Of a stretch of 64,000 nt of DNA, positions 22,551-28,864 are shown one piece after another. The notes under the pieces are model-generated. The model was not told the origin of the DNA. It worked only from the letters and a program-made list of their open reading frames with translations, and did not search any database. The stretch is from DATKPE01 sp035524335. Its GTDB lineage: Bacteria > Bacteroidota > Ignavibacteria > UBA10030 > SZUA-254. The stretch spans positions 62,001-126,000 of the forward strand of contig DATKPE010000010.1 in NCBI GenBank assembly GCA_035524335.1. Reading direction: 5' to 3'. Both the position numbers and the translations under genes were made by a program. Each line of letters begins with the position of its first letter. Position 1 is the first letter of the stretch.

Positions 22551-23665
22551 GCGACAGTAAACTGATGAAGGGGAACGAAGCGCTCGCCGAAGCTGCGATA
22601 CGGGCGGGATGCGACGGGTACTTCGGCTATCCGATCACGCCGCAGTCGGAAGTTCTCGAGTATCTTGCTGAGGAAGGGCGCCAGCGCGGCATGGTCGTTC
22701 TCCAGGTGGAAAGCGAACTGGCGGCCATCAATATGGTGTACGGCGCGGCGGGTGCGGGAAAGCGGGCCATGACCTCCTCCTCCAGCCCCGGCATAAGCCT
22801 CATGCAGGAGGGCCTTTCCTATATCGCGTCGGCCGAACTTCCCTGCCTGGTCGTCAACGTCAACCGCGGGGGACCGGGACTCGGCACCATCCAGCCTTCC
22901 CAGGGGGATTATTTCCAGTCGACGAAGGGAGGCGGCCACGGCGATTACCGGCTCATCGTGCTGGCTCCGGCAAGCGTGCAGGAAATGGCCGATTTTGTCT
23001 ATGACGGATTCGATCTTGCAGACGCCTACAGGAATCCGGTGATGATCCTCGCCGACGGCGCGCTCGGTCAGATGATGGAGGCAGTCAGCTTCAAAACCTA
23101 CGATCCGAAGGAGCGGGTGCCGGAGAAAAAGTGGGCGACGACCGGAAAAACCCCGGACCGCGAGCGCAATATCGTGACCTCCCTTTTCATTCAGCCGGAA
23201 AAAATGGAGGAGATCAACAAACGGCTCCAGGCGAAATACAAGGTGATCCAGGAGCGCGAGGTGAAGTATCAGCTGACAACCACCGACGATGCGGAAATCG
23301 TGCTGGTGGCGTACGGCCTGGCGGCGCGGATCTGCGCCCGGGCGGCGGAGCTCGCCCGGCACCGGGGCATCAAGGCCGGTGTCGTCCGGCCGATCACCCT
23401 TTACCCCTATCCCTACGACGTTATCCGGCAGTTGTGCGGGCATGCCCGGCGGTTCCTGGTTGTCGAGATGAATGCGGGCCAGATGGTGGAGGATGTCCGT
23501 CTCGCCGTTGAGGGCAGGGTGCCCGTGGAGTTCTACGGGAGGATGGGCGGCATGATTCCTCCCCCCGAGGATATCCTGGAACAGATCATCCGGTACAGTG
23601 AGAATCAGCCGGGCGGCGCGGCGCCTGCGGAGCGGGCGGAAGTCCACGAAATCATGGAAAGATAA
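22547..23665 (+). CDS. korA: 2-oxoacid:ferredoxin oxidoreductase alpha subunit
   Basis: The 372-residue subunit begins MSDSKLMKGNEALAEAA; the longer open frame upstream is out of context. It contains GYPITPQSEVLEYLA, the conserved pyrimidine-domain motif, and VESELAAINMVYGAAGAGKRAMTSSSSPG. NRGGPGLGTIQPSQGDY and a C-terminal transketolase-like segment (VVRPITLYPYPYDVIRQL) also fit KorA/VorB. The 2-oxoacid could be 2-oxoglutarate, branched-chain or 2-oxobutyrate; sequence does not settle it. The methionine gamma-lyase-type gene in the same run makes 2-oxobutyrate an attractive candidate. Confidence 0.93.
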   Translation: MSDSKLMKGNEALAEAAIRAGCDGYFGYPITPQSEVLEYLAEEGRQRGMVVLQVESELAAINMVYGAAGAGKRAMTSSSSPGISLMQEGLSYIASAELPCLVVNVNRGGPGLGTIQPSQGDYFQSTKGGGHGDYRLIVLAPASVQEMADFVYDGFDLADAYRNPVMILADGALGQMMEAVSFKTYDPKERVPEKKWATTGKTPDRERNIVTSLFIQPEKMEEINKRLQAKYKVIQEREVKYQLTTTDDAEIVLVAYGLAARICARAAELARHRGIKAGVVRPITLYPYPYDVIRQLCGHARRFLVVEMNAGQMVEDVRLAVEGRVPVEFYGRMGGMIPPPEDILEQIIRYSENQPGGAAPAERAEVHEIMER

Positions 23666-23669
23666 ACGT

Positions 23670-24461
23670 ATGGAAAACATGACAGCGCAGAGAGAATCGA
23701 TGGAGTCCGTCTGGACGAAACCGGAGACGCTTACCGATACGAGGATGCATTACTGTCCCGGCTGCGGACACGGTGCGGTCCACAAGGTGCTCATGGAGGT
23801 GGTGGACGAGATGAACATTCAGAGCGAGACGATCGGGGTGGCGCCGGTCGGCTGTTCGGTGTTCGCCTACCACTATATGAACGTGGACATGCAGGAAGCG
23901 GCGCACGGACGCGCGGCGGCCGTCGCAACGGGCATCAAGCGCGTTCTGCCGGAGAAAATAGTGTTTTCGTACCAGGGGGACGGCGACCTGGCGGCGATCG
24001 GTACGGGCGAAACGATCCATGCGGCGAACAGAGGGGAAAACATCCTCGTCATTTTCATCAACAATGCGATTTACGGGATGACCGGCGGGCAGATGGCGCC
24101 GACGACGCTTCTCGGCATGAAAACGACGACCACACCGGAAGGCCGCACGACCGAAACACAGGGCTTCCCGCTGAAGATCACCGATCTGATCGCGATGCTT
24201 CCGGGCGCCTACTACGTCACGCGTCAGGCTGTTCATACGCCGAACGCGATCCGGTCGCTCAAGAAGGCATTTCTGAATGCATTCCGGTACCAGCAGGCCC
24301 GGAAGGGATACTGTCTGATCGAAGTCGTCTCCAATTGTCCGTCCGGATGGAAGATGACGCCGGTGGATGCGAACAAATGGATGGAAAAGAATATGTTCCC
24401 GCTCTATCCGCTCGGCGATCTGAAGGCGGAGGGGAAACTGGTCGAACGGAAACAGCCGTAG
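23670..24461 (+). CDS. korB: 2-oxoacid:ferredoxin oxidoreductase beta subunit (TPP-binding)
   Basis: The 263-residue TPP subunit starts at MENMTAQRES. CPGCGHGAVHKVL and the TPP/Mg motif GDGDLAAIGTGETIHAANRGENILVIFINNAIYG (GDG to NN) identify it. It carries the thiamine diphosphate on which the oxidative decarboxylation occurs. It follows korA by 4 bases. The C-terminal CLIEVVSNCPSGW is also typical of Kor beta chains. Confidence 0.94.
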   Translation: MENMTAQRESMESVWTKPETLTDTRMHYCPGCGHGAVHKVLMEVVDEMNIQSETIGVAPVGCSVFAYHYMNVDMQEAAHGRAAAVATGIKRVLPEKIVFSYQGDGDLAAIGTGETIHAANRGENILVIFINNAIYGMTGGQMAPTTLLGMKTTTTPEGRTTETQGFPLKITDLIAMLPGAYYVTRQAVHTPNAIRSLKKAFLNAFRYQQARKGYCLIEVVSNCPSGWKMTPVDANKWMEKNMFPLYPLGDLKAEGKLVERKQP

Positions 24462-24500
24462 CGGTTGAACGGCGGATGAGCCAACAATAGAGGACTGAGC

Positions 24501-25058
24501 ATGACACACGAAATTTTATTTGCGGGATTTGGGGGTCAGGGCGTGCTGTCGATGGGAATGACGCTGGCGTACGCGGGGATGCTGGAGGGAAAACACATTT
24601 CCTGGATGCCGTCCTACGGTCCGGAGATGAGGGGCGGGACGGCGAACTGCATTGTGATCGTCTCGAGCGGCGAGATCAGCTCTCCGATCGTGACAAAGTA
24701 CGACGCGGTGATCGCCATGAACCAGCCGTCGATGGACAAATTCGAGAAGGCGGTCAAACCGAACGGCGTTCTCATCTACGACAGCAGTAACGTCATCATT
24801 CCGCCGACGCGGACGGACCTGACCGTCCTTCCGGTCGATGTGGAACGGGAGGCGATCCGGCTGAACAATCTGAAGGTGAAGAACATGATCATGCTGGGGG
24901 CATTCCTGAACGTCTGTCAGGTTGTCCAGCTCCCGTCGGTGATGAAGGCGCTTGAGAGCGTTCTGCCCGAACGCTATCATCACATGCTCGACATCAACAG
25001 GAAGGCGCTCGCATGCGGCGAGCATCTCGTGATCGAAGCCGCAACACCGATCGTCTAA
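24501..25058 (+). CDS. korC: 2-oxoacid:ferredoxin oxidoreductase gamma subunit
   Basis: The 185-residue subunit has the family start ILFAGFGGQGVLSMGMTLAYAG and the block SYGPEMRGGTANCIVIVSSGEISSPIV. It completes the four-subunit enzyme in the order delta-alpha-beta-gamma. The enzyme oxidises a 2-oxoacid and CoA to acyl-CoA, CO2 and reduced ferredoxin, or runs in reverse for carboxylation. GAGGACTGAGC precedes the ATG. It ends 11 bases before a small helical Cys protein. Confidence 0.94.
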   Translation: MTHEILFAGFGGQGVLSMGMTLAYAGMLEGKHISWMPSYGPEMRGGTANCIVIVSSGEISSPIVTKYDAVIAMNQPSMDKFEKAVKPNGVLIYDSSNVIIPPTRTDLTVLPVDVEREAIRLNNLKVKNMIMLGAFLNVCQVVQLPSVMKALESVLPERYHHMLDINRKALACGEHLVIEAATPIV

Positions 25059-25069
25059 CGGAGGACATC

Positions 25070-25339
25070 ATGGACCAGCGTCACCCGAGGTGCAGTCAGT
25101 CGTGCAGAGATCTCTGCAACGCCATGGAATATGCCAGCAAGGCGGAGAAGGAGGCAATTCTGCAGTATGCCTACTTCCGCGATGCCTGCAACTATCCCGA
25201 CGTGAAAACGATCCTGAATGAACTGATCATCCAGAAAAAGAAATCAATAGAATTGCTGGAAAAAACGAAGGAAACGCTCCGCTCAAAATTCGAAGTCCTG
25301 GATCAGATCAGGACCGGATTCGACGGCGGGCGCCCATAA
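25070..25339 (+). CDS. Small helical protein with ferritin-like helix pair and N-terminal cysteines
   Basis: The 89-residue protein starts at MDQRHPRC with a good GGAGG 7 bases upstream. CSQSCRDLC at the N-terminus gives three cysteines, and a fourth lies in FRDAC. The rest is two amphipathic helices; AEKEAILQYAYF and ILNELIIQKKKSIELLEK recall one half of a ferritin/rubrerythrin bundle. Only some of the usual metal ligands are present, so di-iron binding would need a dimer and is uncertain. It lies directly between korC and the Cys-rich pair. I do not recognise a named family. Confidence 0.62.
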   Translation: MDQRHPRCSQSCRDLCNAMEYASKAEKEAILQYAYFRDACNYPDVKTILNELIIQKKKSIELLEKTKETLRSKFEVLDQIRTGFDGGRP

Positions 25340-25386
25340 CGGGCACCGTTCTTGTGTTCTTTGATCAACAACAGATGGGGGCAGTC

Positions 25387-25731
25387 ATGCAGATTGACGA
25401 GTACTGGAATCTTCTCCAAAACCGCATTTGCCGGCGGTGTGTCGACGGCGACGGCACCGGCGCATGCCGGCTTCCCGCCGATGAGGTCTGTCCGCTCTAC
25501 CACTATCTCCCCCGTATCGTGGCCACCGTCCTTTCCGTCGAATCGGCGTCGATCGATGCCTATATCGATATGCTGAGGAACAATGTCTGCTCCGTCTGCG
25601 ACGCGCTCGACCACGATGCGGTTTGCCGGAAACGGAATGAGCTTGCCTGCGCTCTCGACCGGTATTATCCGCTCGTCGTCGAGATCATCGAATCTGTCAG
25701 AGAGAGCGGCGTCCGCCCCTTTGCCGCCTGA
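25387..25731 (+). CDS. Cys-rich protein with two CX2CX8CX7C modules (first of a tandem pair)
   Basis: The protein has 114 residues from MQIDEYWNLL, preceded by TGGGGG. It contains two modules of identical spacing, CX2CX8CX7C: CRRC..C..C near residues 15-35 and CSVC..C..C near 68-88. Each is followed by a helix of the form xLxxYxPxIVxxI (PLYHYLPRIVATV and ALDRYYPLVVEII), so the protein is an internal duplication. The first module has DGDGTG between its cysteines. Eight cysteines in two sets suggest two metal sites, Fe-S or zinc, but no known family comes to mind. The next gene is a paralog with the same architecture. Confidence 0.7.
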   Translation: MQIDEYWNLLQNRICRRCVDGDGTGACRLPADEVCPLYHYLPRIVATVLSVESASIDAYIDMLRNNVCSVCDALDHDAVCRKRNELACALDRYYPLVVEIIESVRESGVRPFAA

Positions 25732-25737
25732 GGCCCC

Positions 25738-26100
25738 GTGCCGGAACTCCGACCATACTGGCAGGCTCTCCGGTCGCAGGTCTGTACCCGCTGTCTCGAC
25801 GGGGACGGGAAAGGCGGGTGCAGAATCGATCCGGCGTCCCGCTGCACGATCGAAATGCACCTTCCCCGCATCCTGGAGGTTGTCACACACGTCCGGAGCG
25901 ATGCGATGGAAGACTACGTCCGCGAACTGCGTCTCATCACCTGCGCGGCCTGTGCGTACCAGACGGTGGAAGGCGCGTGCATGACCCGCGAAGACATTGC
26001 CTGCCAGCTGGACCGCTATTTTCCCCTCGTTGTTACTGCTATTGAATCGGTCGACAAATCATCGAACCACCACAGTTCTTCACTGCGGAAGAAAGGCTAA
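25738..26100 (+). CDS. Cys-rich protein with two CX2CX8CX7C modules (second of a tandem pair)
   Basis: This 120-residue paralog of the preceding gene starts with GTG 6 bases after its stop. It repeats both modules with exactly the same spacing: CTRC..C..C near residues 16-36 and CAAC..C..C near 69-89. It shares the DGDGKG insert and the helices IEMHLPRILEVV and QLDRYFPLVVTAI. The C-terminus is a short polar tail. Strong conservation of spacing despite loose sequence identity argues for a real metal-binding fold under selection. Function is unknown; the neighbours are the Kor complex and a degenerate radical-SAM-like protein. Confidence 0.7.
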   Translation: MPELRPYWQALRSQVCTRCLDGDGKGGCRIDPASRCTIEMHLPRILEVVTHVRSDAMEDYVRELRLITCAACAYQTVEGACMTREDIACQLDRYFPLVVTAIESVDKSSNHHSSSLRKKG

Positions 26101-26105
26101 CCGTC

Positions 26106-27107
26106 ATGTCCATGGAATCCCATCATCATCAACAGCGGGACGGAAATTTTCCGAGAATGATTGTATGGCAGCTCGGGACGGAACCGCTCGGAAAAAAACC
26201 TGTCATTCCGGATGCCGGCGGTGCGGCTCCGTTTACCACCCATGAATGTCTCCTGACGATCGACAATATCACGCGGATCTCGAAACCGATCGTTGTGCTC
26301 ACCGGGAAGGAGATTCTGGCGCGCCAGGATATCGTCCAGATCATCGAATACGGCTTTGCCCTGGGACTGAAAATTGTGGTCGAGGTCGCGCCGGGCGAGC
26401 TTACCGATGAAATCCTGGAAAGGTTCATCCATTTCGGCCCGAAGGTCTTCCGGGTTATTCTCGACGACGCCGTCGAGGAGGATATGGACACCCGCTACCG
26501 CCAGTCACCGCAGTTCGCCACGCTGGAAGATGCCGTGCGGCGGCTCCGGAAAGCCGGATATGAAATTCACCTCGGCATCACGGTCGAATCGCCCGATCTT
26601 CGGCAACTCGCCTTCCAGCACGACTATGCCCTCCAGAAGGGGGCGAACGGCCTTTACTGTCATCTCACATTCGATGCCACGGTACTCCCGGGCGGGGAAG
26701 AAGGCGACCGGCAGATCGAGGAACTTGTGAACCGCATAGCGCAGATCAAACGGCTGAGTCCCCCTGAGATGTATTTTTCCCCGCAGTGCATCAAGTATGG
26801 CCTTCAGGAGGTCGACACCGTCGACCACGACGCCGAGGGGCACGAGGAACATACCGTACGGATGGAATGGAAACACTGGTGCCTGGCGGGAAAGAGTTTT
26901 CTCTTCATCGGTCCGACCGGCGTCGTCCAGCCGTGCGCCTCGCTCGAATTCACCTGCGGCAGTCTGCGGGACCAGAATTACGATTTCAAGAAAATCTGGA
27001 GTACATCGGAAACCCTTCAGGCCCTCCGCCAGGAGACGAACTCGTGCACCTGCGTCCGCGAGATGCTCACGGATGCTCCGCATCTGACGGAAGACGGTGC
27101 CCGATGA
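26106..27107 (+). CDS. Radical-SAM/SPASM-like protein lacking the radical-SAM cysteines
   Basis: The 333-residue protein has the rhythm of a radical SAM barrel. MIVWQLGTEPLG stands where strand 1 and the CX3CX2C loop belong, followed by HECLLTIDNITRISKPIVVLTGKEIL, a run of barrel strands (LKIVVEVAP, YEIHLGITVES, NGLYCHLTF) and a SPASM-like end (FLFIGPTGVVQPCASLEFTCGSLRD, IWSTSETLQALR, CTCVREML). The CX3CX2C motif that binds the SAM cluster is absent, so radical chemistry by that cluster is not expected; about six cysteines remain in the C-terminal part. AAAGG precedes the ATG. The start of the next gene overlaps its stop. The fold assignment is by pattern only. Confidence 0.6.
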   Translation: MSMESHHHQQRDGNFPRMIVWQLGTEPLGKKPVIPDAGGAAPFTTHECLLTIDNITRISKPIVVLTGKEILARQDIVQIIEYGFALGLKIVVEVAPGELTDEILERFIHFGPKVFRVILDDAVEEDMDTRYRQSPQFATLEDAVRRLRKAGYEIHLGITVESPDLRQLAFQHDYALQKGANGLYCHLTFDATVLPGGEEGDRQIEELVNRIAQIKRLSPPEMYFSPQCIKYGLQEVDTVDHDAEGHEEHTVRMEWKHWCLAGKSFLFIGPTGVVQPCASLEFTCGSLRDQNYDFKKIWSTSETLQALRQETNSCTCVREMLTDAPHLTEDGAR

Positions 27108-28435
27108 AACGCCGAGCTTCCCGTCCGACCCGCCGCCGGAAACCACAACCCTATTCGATGCGGACCTGGCTGATCTATGGGAAGGCGGCGAGCAAGAAGT
27201 GGGACTACAATCATCACGTCATTCCGCCCATATCGTCCTCCTCGGCGTTCCGGCTCGACACGGCGAAACGGGGCGCTCAGGGGTTCGCCGAATTCGCTCA
27301 CCACAATGGTCCCGTAAAAATCTCCTCCCATGCGCCGATCTACATCTACGACCGGCTCGGGGAACCGAACAAGGAACTCCTGGAGGAATCGCTCGCCGCG
27401 GCCGAAAAGGGAGAAACCGCGGTCACGTTCGCGACCGGCATGGCGGCAATTTCCGCCGTCCTCGGCATATTGACCGGGATCGGCGATCATCTCGTTGCGC
27501 ATGAGCTGGTCTACGGCTGTACCTATTCCCTGCTGACCAACTGGTATCCGCGCTATTCGATCGGCACCACCTTCGCCAACCTGCGCGATCCGCTGGCCCT
27601 CCGCAGAAGCATCACCCCGCGCACCAGGGTCGTTTATTTCGAGACGCCCGTCAATCCCACCCTCGATCTGATCGACATCGCCGGGATCAGCGATGTCGTC
27701 CGCGAGGCGAACAAGCACCGGCCTCCCTCCCGGCGGATTTATACCGTTGTCGACAATACCTTTGCCACGCCGCTCTGCCAGCGGCCACTCGAGCTTGGGG
27801 CAGATTTCGTCGTTCATTCGCTGACGAAGGGAATCTGCGGATTCGGCACCGACATGGGAGGCGTCGTGATCGGTCCCGGCTGGAGTTATGACAGACTGCT
27901 TCTCTACCGGAAAGATTTCGGCGGAACCCTCTCTGCGAAAAGCGCCTGGCCGATCCTGGTGTACGGGCTGCCGAGCCTTACCGTTCGCATGCGCCAGCAG
28001 ATGGAAACCGCCCATGCCGTCGCGCGATTCCTCGCCGGGCATCCCGCGGTCGCTTCGGTGTCATACCCGGGACTGAAAAATTTCTCAACACCGGCGCTTG
28101 CCAGACGCCAGATGACCGATTATGACGGCAGGTTCGCACCGGGGTCGCTCCTCTATTTCATCCTGAAAGGCCGGTCCCCGCGGGAACGGCACGATAAGGG
28201 AGGGAGGTTCATCAATCGGCTGGCGCACGATGCCTACACCATCACACTTGCGGTCAGTCTTGGGCAGGTACGCACGCTGGTCGAACATCCCAGTTCGATG
28301 ACGCATTCCGCCATTCCGCTTGCCGAACAGGTTGCACATGGCCTCGATCCCGGCGGTGTACGGCTCTCTGTCGGGCTCGAAAGTGCTGAGGATATTATAC
28401 GTGATCTGTCCAAAGCTCTCGGCGTCTCCCGTTGA
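27104..28435 (+). CDS. Cys/Met-metabolism PLP enzyme (methionine gamma-lyase-like)
   Basis: The 443-residue PLP enzyme starts at 27104, overlapping the previous stop by 4 bases. It has family marks ETAVTFATGMAAISAVLGIL, YGCTYSLLTN, VYFETPVNPTLDLIDI, VVDNTFATPLCQRPLELGADFVVHS and the PLP lysine in SLTKGICGFGTDMGG. The C-terminus has SLGQVRTLVEHPSSMTHS and GGVRLSVGLESAEDI. Methionine gamma-lyase yields methanethiol, ammonia and 2-oxobutyrate; cystathionine lyases are close relatives, so the substrate is a guess. The 2-oxobutyrate product would suit the Kor enzyme upstream. A basic N-terminal tail of about 18 residues is unusual. Confidence 0.85.
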   Translation: MKRRASRPTRRRKPQPYSMRTWLIYGKAASKKWDYNHHVIPPISSSSAFRLDTAKRGAQGFAEFAHHNGPVKISSHAPIYIYDRLGEPNKELLEESLAAAEKGETAVTFATGMAAISAVLGILTGIGDHLVAHELVYGCTYSLLTNWYPRYSIGTTFANLRDPLALRRSITPRTRVVYFETPVNPTLDLIDIAGISDVVREANKHRPPSRRIYTVVDNTFATPLCQRPLELGADFVVHSLTKGICGFGTDMGGVVIGPGWSYDRLLLYRKDFGGTLSAKSAWPILVYGLPSLTVRMRQQMETAHAVARFLAGHPAVASVSYPGLKNFSTPALARRQMTDYDGRFAPGSLLYFILKGRSPRERHDKGGRFINRLAHDAYTITLAVSLGQVRTLVEHPSSMTHSAIPLAEQVAHGLDPGGVRLSVGLESAEDIIRDLSKALGVSR

Positions 28436-28496
28436 TCAATCATGGAAACAATTTTATCATTTTTGAGAATTCGAATATTCAATTCCACATTTTCAA

Positions 28497-28510
28497 TCGA
28501 TTTTCATCAA
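28497..28510. promoter_or_regulatory. FNR/CRP-like box upstream of feoAB
   Basis: TCGATTTTCATCAA matches the TTGAT-N4-ATCAA consensus at nine of ten defined bases. It lies about 30 bases upstream of the -24/-12 element of feoAB. Anaerobic FNR-type control of ferrous iron uptake is common, but one site alone is weak evidence. Confidence 0.3.
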
Positions 28511-28515
28511 TAAAT

Positions 28516-28535
28516 ATCGGATATTTTTATCCGAT
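28516..28535. promoter_or_regulatory. Inverted repeat ATCGGATA-N4-TATCCGAT upstream of feoAB
   Basis: Two perfect 8-base arms are separated by TTTT, ending just 3 bases before the sigma-54-like element. Such close placement suits a repressor or iron-responsive operator more than a distant activator site. The arms share GGATA/TATCC with the palindrome at 4145-4158. Confidence 0.45.
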
Positions 28536-28538
28536 TGA

Positions 28539-28553
28539 TGGCATACAAGTTGT
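28539..28553 (+). promoter_or_regulatory. Sigma-54-like promoter for feoAB
   Basis: TGGCATACAAGTTGT has a good -24 block; the -12 block is TTGT in place of TTGC, with correct spacing. It is nearly identical to the gdhA element. Predicted transcription start is near 28565, before the favoured feoA start at 28631. Confidence 0.45.
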
Positions 28554-28630
28554 GCCTGAATATGCAAATGACTTCACAATTCGTCTTTAATGAACGCCCC
28601 ATGGTTGCCGCAAAGAGAGCAGAGACCCGG

Positions 28631-28864
28631 ATGTCACTCGATGAAGCGAGGGCCGGACAGTCGTTGAAAATTTCGTCCCTTCCTGACGGGATGCTGTACG
28701 CTCAGTTTGTCCGGCTCGGCATCAACGAAGGACAGCGGGTGCGATGTCTTGAGCGTCTCCCCGGCGGCACGATTATTCTCCAGAAAAACCGTCAGCAGAT
28801 CGCCATCGGGCATTCGCTCGCGAAGCATATCGTCGTGGTGCCGGCGGAGGACGAAAAGGGATGA
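28631..28864 (+). CDS. feoA: FeoA-domain protein
   Basis: Taken from MSLDEARAGQSLKISSLPDG (28631), the protein has 77 residues, the usual FeoA length. It is an SH3-like domain with FVRLGINEGQRVRCLERLPGGTIILQ and a C-terminal IGHSLAKHIVV strand, as in FeoA proteins that support FeoB in ferrous iron uptake. Upstream in-frame ATGs at 28601 and 28568 would add an unrelated N-terminus. No strong Shine-Dalgarno sequence is seen before any of these, so the start is uncertain. The stop overlaps the feoB ATG by 4 bases. Confidence 0.85.
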   Translation: MSLDEARAGQSLKISSLPDGMLYAQFVRLGINEGQRVRCLERLPGGTIILQKNRQQIAIGHSLAKHIVVVPAEDEKG

